DNA from: Brachypodius melanocephalos
Taxonomy: Eukaryota > Chordata > Aves > Passeriformes > Pycnonotidae
Direction: 5' to 3'
Assembly (NCBI GenBank): GCA_013398615.1
Contig: VZSR01000514.1
Location: forward strand, 6,506,305-6,570,304
DNA length: 64,000 nt
Shown piece after piece: positions 39,370 through 52,700 of the stretch; within the stretch, counting starts at the first letter, position 1; every line of letters starts with the position of its first letter. Made by a program: the position numbers and the translations under genes. The notes under the pieces are model-generated. The model saw nothing but the letters and a program-made list of their open reading frames with translations. It had not been told where the DNA came from and searched no databases.

Positions 39370-40160
39370 TAGCCCGGCAGTGTCGCACACTACCCGTGTC
39401 CCGCCCCGCCCGCATCCCGGGGACAGCACAAGCGGCCGGGCCGGGCAGGAACGCGGCGCTCTCGTCTGGCAGCGCCCGGGGCCGGGCGGAGCGGAGCGGG
39501 GCGGGCAGAGCCGGGCCGAGCTGTGTGCAGGGGGTGGCGGCCCCTGCAGGACACCCGGAGCCTCGGCAGCCGCCGCCGCGCAGCCGGCGGTGTCAGTGCC
39601 ACGGTGTCCGCCGGGGAGCGAGAGGCAGCGCCGGCGCCCGCCCGCCCGATCCCCGCGGCCAGGCCCCCGTATGCAGCCCTCACCCTGGAGCGGCGGCGGC
39701 GGCGGATCGAGGAGCTCTCGAGGTCCTCCCGGCAGCGGCTGCTGCAGTCGCGGGACAGGATGTTCTCCAAGTTCACCTCCATCCTGCAGCACGCCGTGGA
39801 GGCGGTAAGGCCGCCGGCGGGCCCGGCCACGCCGCGCCGGGGATGCGATCCGGGCCTAGCGCCGAGCGCGGGGTGGGGGATCGGACCGGGCCCGGCGCCC
39901 CTTCCCCGCTGCTCCCCCGCGCTGCTGCCGGCGGGGCCCCGCAGGGCGCGCATCCGCTCCCGGCTCGGCCCTGCCGCGGGCGGGAGAGGCGGAGGCCGAG
40001 CTGCCCGGGCGGGCCCCGGAGGGAGCACGGGAAGGGAACGAATCGCCCCAGCGCGGCCCTGGGGAGCCGGAGGTGCCAGGAGAGGAGGGAGCGGACGCAG
40101 CCCGGGAGGCCCCAGCACAACCTCCGGCTGTCACCGCAGGGCACTGCCGGGCCTGAGGGC
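39370..40160. promoter_or_regulatory. FHIP2A: FHIP2A CpG-island promoter
   Basis: A CpG-dense block of about 0.8 kb surrounding the FHIP2A start codon. It includes Sp1-type GC boxes, for example 'ggggcgggc' at 39498-39506 and 'cccgccccgcccgc' at about 39400-39413. No TATA box was noticed, consistent with a broadly expressed gene with dispersed initiation. The exact transcription start cannot be set from sequence; it should lie upstream of 39760. Confidence 0.85.
39760..39804 (+). CDS. FHIP2A: FHIP2A coding exon 1
   Basis: Residues 1-15, [15 protein letters not shown], identical in pattern to the mammalian start. The donor is 'gcg|gtaagg' and the exon ends on a codon boundary. The ATG has G at -3 ('gacaggatgt'). 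The frame stays open upstream to a TAG at 39370 without another ATG, so this is the first ATG in frame. Confidence 0.96.
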
Positions 40161-43100
40161 AGCCCTGGCCCAGCCCTCACCCGGCCGTTGCTCGGCTGTT
40201 TCAGCGAGACAAACAATAAAGGAGAGAAATCAGGAAACTCCCCAGGATTTCCATCTCGTTGTGACCACCAGACAATAGTCGCCGTCCCCGGTGCTTCTGC
40301 GGGATGTTGTCAGTTTCAAAGCGACGCTTTCCATCCCTGGTTTATTTCGTGATTGTGTGCGGGGTTGGCCGGGGACGCGGGGCTGTGTGTGCAGCGAGGT
40401 TCCCTTCCCTGACGGGGACTCGCTCAGCTGTGCTGGGCAGAGCAATCGGGGCCTGTTCTCGAGCTGCCATTGCTTCAGGCCGCGTTCGGCACTGCCTGGC
40501 CACACCATTTATTTTTTACTTTTCAATGAGGCGGGGTCTTGGTAGTAATTCCCTGCCTTTCAGCACCTCTCCCAGTAAGCCAGGACATCCAGGAGACTTG
40601 AGTATGAAGAGAGGATGAAAATTGGCAGTGAAATACTGAAGTGAAGGTGGAAAGTGTTGAAGAAAAAATGTTCAAATGGTTGAAGAAAAGAGCTTGCAGG
40701 CCAAATCCAAAGGATTGAGATAAGAGCCTGCATGCCAAATCCTGTCTCATCTGAGGGGCAGCCTTTGTGCATTAGTGTATGCTTTGATGCTGCACTTGAG
40801 CATGTGCCTGTCTTTATATGAGCCTACAGTTCTGCAGTATTCAGGTTTAAAAGTTAGGCATGTATTCATTAATTGCAGGTTCCTAGTTTGCTTTTTTAAT
40901 GGTGTAGTGGCATTTGGAAAGAAATGTTTTAAATAATTTAAATAATGAAGTGTTTTATTTGAAAACATTCTGACCACATGTGAATGCCTTTGATTGGAGA
41001 GGAAACAGAAATTAGTGCCTTCCTGACTAAAGAAAGTTTGTTGTGGTGAGCTGTGCCACATTTTGAATAACAGAAATAAGAGTGGGTGATTGAGAGATGC
41101 AGGAGTGGAGGAGAAGGTATTCTTTCAGACCTACCAATTTGAGAGATTTAATAGAAGTTATTATTAGGAGAGTGTTTACATTATTGATGTGTGCAAAAAA
41201 AAAAACCCCGAAAAAAACAAAACTGCATTTATTTGAGATCCAGTAATAAATAGGGAAAAAAAGGAGCTGAATGGAGCAGGAGAAAAGTAGAGATAGTAGG
41301 GACTAGATGCTCTTTTTTGATGAAAGAAATCCAAACAAAAATACAGAAACATTGATACCATCATTATGCAAGTGAGTACTGTCCAACAACATGCTGCTTG
41401 TCCTTGCTCAACTCTGGTGTCCCTTTTAGAATTGCCTCATCCTGCTACCACCACCGTGGTGGATCTCATAAATACAGCACTATTGCATTTACAGGATTGT
41501 GACAAATACCAAGCACCATATCCTAGGAGTGAAACATGGAACTGCAGAAGCAGGAAGATACTAAGAATGTTTCTTACTTTATAAGTTTGACCCACTAATA
41601 CAAAGACAGAACTGAGAAATATAAATTTTTAACCACTTTGGGGCTTTATGTGGCTTTGTTTTGTTCTACCTGTAGTAAAAATATGTGGTCTGCTTAGCTT
41701 TGCTATGGGGAAATGAAAACTGTTGTAAATGCTAGATATTAGCTCAGTCCACTTTGATGCTGCTTGCTGTTGTCAAAACCAAGAGAATTTGGAACATCAT
41801 TTTTGCTTGCTGTTTTTGCTGGGGAGCAGGTATAACGTGGGCAGATTCAGCTGAATTCTTAACCCTGAATATCTGCAATAAAACTAGTAATTAAGGTATC
41901 AATTCTCAAAAGTTTTGGGTGCCTTCCCCAAAATAGGTAGAGTTGCAACTGTACAGTTTTCTGCTGAGCTAGACACTTAAATACACTTGAAGAGCTTGGG
42001 TTTAGCTTTCACGGGTGGGACCTTAAATCAGAATGGTTTGGGTAGCCCTTCTGCCCTGTCCTTTCTCCTGCACATCACTTATATAATGCTCCTGCCCTGC
42101 CCACAGGCCTGCAGTCTTTAGAGAGCTGCGTTTAAACAGTAAGGGTTCCCATGCTATTAGATCATCATTGTTATCTTACCCTCAATACGCCATCCCTCTG
42201 AACTCTGACGAGGAGTTCCAAAGGTTGACAGTCTGATAGACATGACAGTATTTGCCTTTTACTTGTTGTCAGTGTATCACTCTTGAACTGACTGCCCTTG
42301 TGATGAGACTGTGCTTGAGGCAAACATTAGGGAACAGTTGCTTTTTACTAAGGTTTTTTCTTACCAAGAGTTTTTGGTTTTTGTTTTTTGGGTTTTGTTT
42401 TGTTGTTTTTTTTTCCCCGAGAGGTTGTGGTGTTGTTCAAGACTAGCCTGGATGGGGCTTAAAACAACATGACCTCGTAGAAAATGTCCTGCCCATGGCA
42501 GTGGGATTGAAACTAGGTGGTCTTTTAAGGACCCTTCCAACCCAAACCTGTCTGTGATCCTATGATTCTGCTTGAATAATTCAAAACTTTCAGTCTTTTC
42601 TGACTAGATTTCCCAAGTGTTTAAAACCATATTCCTGATTTTCATTACCATTGAATTCTAGTTTTTTGCCACCTCTTATGTCAATCCTGCCAATATTTTA
42701 GATGCTTTTGTGATTTCTCTGCAGCATCCAGATGAGCAAGCACCGCTGTGTTACCCTGCCAACAGAGCATCCTTAAATTGAGTTGGACGTGTTGGATATG
42801 TTACTGAGAATGGTGGATAGGACTGCTGTCTTTGTTCTGTTACTTCAGGGCAGAATAGAAATGCTGTTGCTTCGTGGGGTTCATATTATTAAATCTGTGA
42901 CAGTTTATATATGGCTTGTCCTGAAGATGTTTTCTCTTTGCTATGCATTTCTGATGCACTTTCATCCCAAAGGGCTATCCATGAGCACTACATTGTCAGC
43001 AACAACAAAATGTAGTGTACAATAACAAAGCAGCAAGTTAGACTTATTTTTCTCTTATCTTATGCTTTTCACTCATGTTTCCCTAGACAAAATATCTTGT

Positions 43101-46100
43101 CTGTGAAGTGGCCACTCAGTGCTCAAAGGACTTTAGTTTGTGTTTCATTTGGGCTTTTGGATGTTTCACCTTAATAGTCAGTTCTAAGGGATTTTTTTGA
43201 GCTGTGTACCTTGCAGGAAAAATAAAATTTTGATTGGCTTGAATTTTGCAATTTGCTGTCAAACAGGAATATTTGTACCATGCAATTGAATGAATGAGGA
43301 TTTTGGTGCCTGCTGCACATTCTTGAGAGCCCCTCTCTACCAGTCTGTTATTCCACTGTATCTCTAACGCTGGTATATTACAGTACTTTCAAGTAGCTTA
43401 TGTTTATATTTTGAAGGAAAACTCAGCTTTGAAAGAAACCAAGTCACTTGGTACAGGCAGTGCTCCAAAATCATGAACTACATAACTGATTAGAACAGAA
43501 TTTATTCCTCTTGAACCCACTTTATTTGATGTAATGACCTTACATTATTTGTTGTTTTAATGTTGTACTGGTATTAACAAATTAGATGACAAAATTTAAT
43601 GCATGACTTGCAAGCATGTGAAGTCTTAATTTTATATGTGAGAGCAGTGGCCATTATAAACTCCATGCATTCATCAGCTGAAGATCAAGTAAACCTTCAA
43701 GCATTAATCCTTTTTCTCTCAGACCATTCACACGGGTACAGTAGTAAGACTGAAGAAAAACATCAAGTGACTGTGTCAGTCAGGGCAGTGTGCATGCACT
43801 TCCCCTTCCTTTCTCTTTGACCCAGTTTCTGCTCTCTTTTTTTTACTCTGGCATCTGACCAGATAGTACCTGTTATTTTTTTGTACAGTGTTCTCTTTCC
43901 TTTGTGAATTTGTCCTAAAGGTATTGAGGCATATCACCACCTTCTGATATTTCCATCCTTTCCAGTATTGAATTGCACTTCTGAAAAGCATACGTGAAAA
44001 ATATGACAATGAATTTTACATGCACAAAAGAACTTCTGTTAAATACTGCATGTATTTAAGTTTCTTTGCTCTTTATGTTATTTTTCTCCTGCTTAAACAC
44101 AAATTCTATATGCTTTGGAAAACGACATGGAATTATATTTTGGACAGGTTTTGTTATGAGCAGACTGTAGTTCTGGTCAAAGATCTGTCGCTCTCCTGAC
44201 AACTTTCCCTGAAAGGAGTGGGCTTTGATTATTTGTTCCATATTGTCAGCAGAAGGATAAGGCAGCGTGTGTTAAGTTCAGCTCACTGCCAGGGAGCCCA
44301 ACTGCTGGAGCTGGGCACCAGATGGAAGATCTTGCTGATCAATGGCTGCTCCAATGGGCTGCAGTTCAGTGCATTTCAGCTATTTCATATACCAACACCT
44401 GCACTGCAGGCTTGAAGATCATGGTTGGGTGGTTTTTTCCCCCCAGAGGAGGAGAACTTCACTTTGAGATTAGGAATCACTAAGAACATATTTAATTACA
44501 TGAGGATTAATTAGAGAATCACAGAATATTCTGTTGGAAGGGACCCACAGGGACCATCAGGTCCAATTCTAAAATGAATGGTCCATACAGGGATCAAACC
44601 CACAACCTTGTTGTTATTAGCACCATGCCCTAACCAGCTCATGTAATGATGAGAAATAACTGCATTTTTAAGGTAACTCCTTCAAATTAGACAAGTAGCA
44701 GGAATTAATGGCCTTCACGAGGAATTCTGGTTTGCTTCAGAATCTCCATACAAGTATAGATACTTACACAATAGAGTGGTTATTCAGGCTGGCAGCTGTA
44801 ACATATATTTTATCTCAGCTGATAGGTAATAATTCATCCTAAAATAGAAACTATAACCTCATATTAGCACTACCTGTCCTAGTAGGGTTAAAGCATGTCA
44901 GCCAAGTATTACAGTTTCCTAGTTCTTTCCAGTGCTTGGCTTTGTATACCTATAAGCTGGTGTCTTGGTCTTTACCTTGAATTCGTCTCTGAATAACTAA
45001 ATTAAGAGGATTGGCTTGGGGGTTGGATTTTGGCTGTATTTTTGTTTGTTTGCTTGCTTGTTTTCTTGTAGGTTTTTGTTGGGTTTTTTAATCAGTAAAC
45101 ACTTATCTCAAAATAATCTTGCTGGGGTTACATCTCCAGTTTGTGGCAATGCTTGATGGTGTGTTCCCAATAGGCTGCACTGCTCGCGTGTACACACATG
45201 CTGATGTTATCTCTGCTATGTCTGGGTTGCAGTCCTGATCAGAGAAGACTCTGAAATCACTGGTATTTTAATTTGAAAGGGCAGGACCTGTCCGTGAATT
45301 ATTTTTTCACCTCTGAGAAGAGTCTCTAGAGGCGTTTGTTGGGAGGGAGAGTGTCTATATCCACAGTTCTCTCCCATGGCAGATAAATTATTGACAGTGC
45401 TGAGAAGTGAAATCCTTTTCCTGGCACTGCTCAGAGGCACTAAATTCATCTTGAGGCAGATGAGACGAGAACAAGTGGAGAGGAAAATCACATCAGCCAA
45501 GGATAAATCTTTAATGTTATCTATCATGTGTTACTTTGGGAATAGAGTGGTCTGAGAGGCCTGTATTCCTCAAAAGTTGTCTCTGGGTTATTCATCAGCT
45601 GGTGTTGAGGTTTTAATATGGCTTTTTTTAACAGAAATTATCATTACATTGCTTGAAATACACATCTAGAGCAGCTAGTGTGACATACAGAGCACGATAC
45701 ACAATATCATGTGCTCAGTCTTCAGTTTGTTTGGTTATTCTTCTGAATTTCAATTACCTACTAAATGTCACAGTAAAATAAACTGGTTTGGTGCAATGTG
45801 GGGTGTTCAGATACTCTGTGGTAGCTGCTGTGCTGATGTGCTGCTCTGAGTGCACAGCCTGTCAGGGAGAGGATAAGCACTGTCAGTTTGATTTCCTGGT
45901 TGTCATTTCCAAGGACACATTTCCACCCAGGATGCAAGCAGAGATAGTTGCCAAGCACCACTACTTTTCCAGAGTCTTACATTTCAAAGTCCTGTGTGCA
46001 AAGGATCATTAACAATTAGCATTGCACTTACCTTGGCATGGCATGCTGGTCATATACTGGGCTTTACAACTTTACCAAGATAAATTAAAGTCTCATTAAA

Positions 46101-46709
46101 TTCAAGGCAAAGGAAAGACTGATGTGAAAAACATCCAGGGCTTTTTCAAAGAAACCAACACCACCCAGTAAAGATCATATGAGTCTATACTGTACTAGAA
46201 TGTATATGAGCCTTGTGCCTCTGAGCCCTTGTTTGCCCAAGAACTGAGACAGCACAGCACATTTTAGACCCTGCAGGGGGCAACAGAGGAGTTCAGAGTT
46301 ATTAGTCTCAAATGTGGTATCTGTAGCTCCTGGGGAGAAAACTTCCTTCTGTTAACCTTTCTCTGTGAGGTTAACTGACCCCTGGCACAGGTTCCTGGAA
46401 AGGCTGTGGAGTCTCCATCCTTGGATATATTCGAAAGCCATCTGGACATGCTCCTGAGCAGCCAGCTCTAGGTGACTGTGCTGTAGCAGGGAGCTAAACT
46501 GACTGATCTCCAGAGGCCCTTTCCAGCTTCAGCCCCTCTGAGATTCTGTGAAGGACTGGACTCCATATCCTGTCAGGATGGTTCAACTCCTTATCCTTCC
46601 AAAACAGACACACCAGTTTATACCTAGGATTCTTTCTGTTTGCCCACAGGGCTCATTGCTGCCATCCGGTCAAGTGATAATCCCCTGTTTCAGGATGGCC
46701 TTGATAGTA

Positions 46710-46757
<48 letters not shown>

Positions 46758-49700
46758 CCTCAAGCAAGTAGGATTAGATCCTCATGTGACCTATTGAATG
46801 GTTGGAGTTTTCCCTATACGATTCCTGATTTGACCAGCTCAAGACATTAATGGGCACCAATTCAGTGTTTGTCTCAGCTCTCACTTGGGAGAGCAGAGTG
46901 GTGAAATGATTGTGGTCCTTTTTCACAGGCTGCCTGTGGTGTAATGGGCCACAGGCCACCTGTGTCTCAGTGGGGAAGGAGCAGTGCTGATGGTGACTGC
47001 GTGGGGGGGCTGCATTTCCTTCTTGCACGATGTTATTCCTGGATGCTGCTCACGCCCAGCCAGTCATCCCAAACTCCTCCAGGGAAGAAGAAACTTTCTT
47101 TTTTTGCAGCCATGAAATAAGAGACATATTTGTTTAAAAAAAAGAACAACCCGCCAAGCTCTGGGTATGGGCCTAAAAAAACCAAACCAAAAATATGGAA
47201 AAAAACCAAAACAAAACAAAAAAACCCCAAAACCAAAACACCAAGCCCGACCTAAAAACTGAACAAAGATATTTTAAAAGAAGTTGTGGCTAACAGGAAA
47301 AAAGGCATGGCAAAAAGTGGATGAAGCAACTAATTGGTATTTTAAGGAAGCAGGCAGAGAGAACAGAGTGTACAGAAAAAGAAGAAGGCATCCAGAGCAG
47401 ATGTAAAAGAACATGATTTTTTTTAACAGAACGAAACTGTGGTCTAAACAATACAAACATACATTTCTAGTGTTGCTTTGCTGTAGGAGCAATTGCTTTT
47501 GTTGCTTCAAATAGATTGTCTGGTGATAGAGACATCACAGAGATTATTACTGATATTTACAAGTCAGGCAGTGTGGCATGGGGCACAGCCATGAATAATG
47601 AATGTAGTCCATGTTAAAGGTAAAAGAGCAGAGAGTAGCAATTGTAGCACTATCTACAGCACTTCCAAGTATAAGATAGAACTGAATTTAATCTCTGAGC
47701 AAGTATGTTCATTCCATTTCTAACTAGTTTTTGTTTGTTGTGTTTTTTTTTTTCCATAGCTCGCACCTTCCCTTCCATTACAAGAAGATTTTGTTTACCA
47801 CTGGAAAGCAATCACCCATTACTACATAGAGACATCAGGTAAAAGATCAAAGCACTCTGGGTTTGTCTTTTTATTGTGGAGACTAGAACTCACAATTTCA
47901 GTGTTTTTAAAAAGTAAAGATTAAGAAATACTAAAATGAGTTATATCTTTAATCAAAATACCGACAATAATAACTAGTAATTTAAAATATCATGTACTTT
48001 GACCCGTAAAAGTAGGCATGAAAAATGGCTGAAGTCTTGTTTCCTGAATACAGTGTAGAGAACTGCACCTTTTTACATCTGACCCAGTTTCTGCCTTCAC
48101 ATACTCTCTTTAATCTAAACAGACAGCTGCAGAAATGCAGTCCCTGCTGTTAACATTTTCGTTGCTTTGCATCAGGGATTTTCTTTTTCTTTGCAAGATT
48201 TTAACAAAAGTAATTTTGTGGTCATAGATTTTACCAGACACAGATGGATTCCATGTGCTCAGTATTGTTAAACCTTACTCAGATGTTACACCGCCCATCT
48301 TAAAATGGATATTATGATGAAATATGACTGTAGTTGCTTTTTTTTAAACTCTTCCCTGGTTTGGGGTTTTTTTTCAACAATTATGCAGCATGTAAATTTT
48401 TAATTTTGGATGTAGTTATGAAACAATTATGTTTTAAAAGTGAATGTTGCCACGCTTTCCTCAAGCATATTAATTCTGACCTTCTGCTGCAGGTGTTGTT
48501 GAATCTGTGTTTGTGTCTGATGATCTTGTTTATATCAATATTTACTGGGAAAACTGCAACATGACCCTTGGTTCCAAATACCCATCTTTTGGAACACTAT
48601 GTGATGTTTCCAAAGGTGGAAATGACAGGGTGGCAGGGAAAACTGACACCTGCAGTGACGTGGTGCAGAATAAAAGCTGACCTCTCTCCCAGAGTTTCAG
48701 AAGTCTTTTGAAAAACAAGTTTCCACTGGATGGATATATTTCTGTCCTCTGCAGTAGGAGCAGAATTATTTGTAGGAAATTCAAGCAAAACACTCCAGGC
48801 TAACTGGAGATTGTGGCAGAGACCAAAATCACTCTGACATGGCAGTGTGTGATCTTGTTGCCAGTTGCATGCAAGTGACAAGTTATTTTTAGATTATTGC
48901 GTAAACAGTAGTAACCATTTCCCTAGGATAGTTGTTCCAGTAGAATTCAGCTGAAAAATATAAAAGAGGAAAATCTTCATGTGTGGATATGTTCTACAAT
49001 ATGTTAATGCCAGTGGCATAAATTCACTGCAATTTCATGACTTTAATAAAATAAAATCAACACCTTACCTTTCCTTCATAAAGTTTGACAGAATTCTATT
49101 TCAACGCAGAAAGTACCAAAGAGAAATTTAAAAGCTTGAGGACAATGAACAGCATAGAGTTTGAATTTTCTTTGTTGTTATCAGCAGAAAAGCCATTTAT
49201 TTAGTTATCTAGTTTATAAAGGAACTGATCAGCTGCAAATTAAGCTGATGTTAGAGGCCATTCACAGATTCGAGAATACTGTGTAAAGGGTCAAAGAGGA
49301 AGTTATCAAGATTTAGTGCATACTAAACAGAAGATTGAGAGTTGTACCTTTTTCTCCCTTGGCTTCCTCTCTGGCAGTAGAAATTTTCTTTTTTGATCGT
49401 GTAATTAATGCATGTTTTGAATTTTGGCACTTCACTTTTTCCCCATTGCAAGGTCAGATATCTGCCCAATGCATATTCCAGTGTACATCTTCCATTCTGA
49501 AAGTTTTCTAAAGGCATGTTAAAAACTTGCACTGTATATAAAGCTCTTTAAATGGATGTCATCTTTATAAGTCTTAAATGTGGAACTGAACTTAAATATG
49601 AGGCCATTTTTAAATCACTCTTAATTGCCTATTTTTTTATTTAGATGACAAAGCTCCTGTGACTGATACCAACATTCCCTCTCACCTGGAACAGATGTTG

Positions 49701-52700
49701 GATATTCTAGTTCAAGAAGAAAATGAGAGGGAATCAGGTGAAACAGGACCATGTATGGAATATTTGCTACATCACAAGGTTTTGGAGACACTCTACACGC
49801 TAGGAAAAGCTGATGTATGTATCTCCAAGCAGAACAGATTATCTTGTGTGAGCTCCTAGTTGTGATAGAGACTGAAGTTCTACAGTAGGTGGTAGTGTGG
49901 GACACTGAACTCTAGCAAAGAGCTGCTTGCTTATATTAGACATATACCAATGTATGTTACCAGCAAATTACAAATAACAGCCTTTTACAGGTGTGATCAG
50001 GGTGAGACAACCCCTGAGGTGCTGGCTGAGACAGAACCCTGAGACTCACCACTCTGATAATGCTGATGATGAAACTAGAAGTAGGAGAAATGTGTTTCTT
50101 CAGTCTGGAGTTTTTCTGACTACTACAAGACAATATTATCCCTCTCTGTTCTTTGTTAAATGTTGGGGGATTCTTGGGTGAAAAGCTCTGTGTTAAACAG
50201 AAATTTTCGATTAACTTTCCTGAGTGTGTTGAGCTGTCACTCAAGAAAGACTTTGATATCAGAAATATTGAGTTGATCCCCAGACAGACTTCATATTTTG
50301 GCAGTGTTGTCTGGTTTTTCATGTCTGCTTTGAGGCACACACCTTTGTGGTCTTGGTCCATCCTTGTTGCTGTCTTTCTTGGCATATCTCTGAGCTAATT
50401 GGGTGGATCATGGGTGAATTAGTTTGGCAGCCCTTGTGGCAGAACATTCTGTATCACAGTGCACATGCAGTTAGGGAGGCATTTATCCTGTTCCAAGGGT
50501 AAATGGAGCTCTCCAGGGTTTCCTTCTCAGTCAATCTTTTACACATTTTCATGAGTTTTTAATCGATTTTACATAAATAGGGAACACAGGACAGTGGCTG
50601 TCTGAGCCTGGGATGTTCGTTGCTCTGGAAGGGGCAGAGATCTGCAGTACCTGTTACTGTACCAGCTGTGCTAGAGTTAGGCTAATATATGTGCTCCAGC
50701 TGGGCTTAAAACCACAACACTGCTGTATTAAAGATACTCGCTCAGAGATACAGCTCGTTCAGTAATCTCTAAATGTTGTCAAGAAACCAAGATGAAATGG
50801 TGACATATGTGAAGCGGGTAATTAGTAGTGTGTTTCTAAGAGTTGAGAGAAGTCACTCTGTACTCATACAAATATGTCTATACAGGCGTTCTTGTACAGC
50901 CTGTCTTTACACTTTGCCACTTGTGAGTTGATACATCTGAAGTAAACACACAGTTCAGTGCTTGCAAGATGTTGCAAAGATCTGGTGCAAAATGAAAAGT
51001 TCCCTTTCCCAGCAGTCAGTTAAACATACTGTGGATGTGCCCTCATGGTACATATCTTGCCATTCTGTTCAGAGAATTGCTTGACAATTCAGCAATGATT
51101 AGAGACTAAAAATAGAGATAATTACTTAGGAAGGAGAGCCAGGTTAGGCTGTTGCCACCTCAGCTGCATTCAGACATGCAGTGAACCAGATGAGGGAAAT
51201 TATGTGGGTTAAAATTAACGGCATTTATTAACGTGGTAGAACACATTTGTTTGGGGGAATTTAGCTGGAAACAAAGATACATAAAGGCCCACAAGCCATC
51301 AGATCTTCTGGAGACAGGAAAGTTCTTTCATGTGATGTGGTGCATTAGGGACAGTAGAACAAGGGTCTGCATGTTCCACAGATATTTGTGATTTATATTC
51401 TGCTCAGGGAGAGCAACAGCTTTCTCTTGTCCTGGGCCATCTGTGCATTTATAAACACTTTAGCTGGCTAAGGTTAATTGCTCATGACTTTAAGAAACCT
51501 TCTGTAAGTATTAAGGTTTTTATAGTTTATCATTCTGTATTTGTATGTACTGACTCACTGAATTGCTGGATTTTGTGGCACAGTACCTTAGAAGACATCT
51601 GACCTGTAGCAAATTAATTCCAAGTTAATTTCCCCTTATCACTGTAATGATACGGAATATTTTCTGGAAAGATTGGTGGAAGTTTGCCCTAGAGCAATTA
51701 ACTGAAAGTATGAATAATTTGAAAGGGAAAACAGTAATGAGATGCAACATTTTTTATTGATCTCTGTTAATATTGATAAAAATAATATGTTAACAGATGA
51801 TGACTTTGTGAAAAGTACTTCTGGTTAAATTATTGCTGTTTAATTAGCCATTCAGAGTGAAAAATTTACATCTGTATTTTTCTCCACATTTATTGCATTT
51901 TTGCTGTTGTTCATCTGGTTTTGTTTCAGTGTCCTCCAGGAATGAAACAGCAAGTTCTGGCTTTTTATACAAAACTCCTTGGGAGAATACGGCAACCTCT
52001 TCTTCCCCACATAAATGTGCATAGGCCAGTGCAGGTACTGCTCAGATTTTAAGTAAACTATATTTTTGCATGACAAGTTTCTTTTATTTTGCTGTAGCTA
52101 ATATTATCTTTAATTATTCAATTGTCAAGTGAATTTGTAAGGAAATTGCTTGGGTGCCATATCAATTTATTTTTTTTAATGTGCTGATGATTAGAGCCTT
52201 GGACTGCCACTGCAATACAAGTCATAAATAATAAAGAAAACTTGTTCATAGCAGTCTAAATCCAGAGCAAATGTTCTAGTCAATACTTATGCATAATTGT
52301 AGTGTGTAAACAGAAAAAATAATTCAGTCTATTATTCCTAGAAAAAGCAATAACTTTCTGTCTTAATTGTTCACTTTACGTGACAGAAATTAATCAGGCT
52401 GTGTGGTGAGGTTCTGGCAACACCAACAGAAAATGAAGAAATTCAGTTTCTCTGCATAGTATGTGCAAAGCTGAAACAGGATCCATACCTGGTCAACTTC
52501 TTCCTTGAGGTGAGTTAATCAATTCAAAATTTTACAGTTGTATTTGCTGTGTCAGGTACAAAATCTAGTGGAGAACTGATGGTGTCACATTGTGCTTCAT
52601 AGCTTAGTTTTCATTCCATCTGTTGTTTTTTTATCCTGTGATACTAGAAGTCTTGTTGTTGGGAATTTATTTTTTTCTTCCAGAGACTTTATACATGTGA

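Larger units (their letters stand above)
39805..47759 (+). other. FHIP2A: FHIP2A intron 1 (7955 bases)
   Basis: GT-AG intron. It holds the rest of the CpG island, two CR1 3' fragments, a tRNA-derived SINE, a 46-base A tract and low-complexity tracts. No additional exon seen. Confidence 0.9.

Noticed and set aside
39390..40118. 242-codon minus-strand open frame opposite FHIP2A exon 1
   Set aside because: An antisense shadow of the CpG island, without a domain.
39297..40352. 351-codon + strand open frame across the FHIP2A promoter
   Set aside because: It runs in a different frame from FHIP2A exon 1, crosses the real splice donor, and has low-complexity GC-rich composition.
44590..44648. tRNA-Ile gene
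   Set aside because: The tRNA-like part is truncated and fused to a CR1 tail, so it is a SINE.
46270..46283. Forward CTCF-like motif 'cctgcagggggcaa'
   Set aside because: It matches about 12 of 14 positions but lies at the edge of a CR1 fragment inside intron 1 and has no supporting context; kept out of the feature list.
46548..46850. 100-codon frame with a poly-lysine run
   Set aside because: The lysines come from the A tract; there is no other coding signal.
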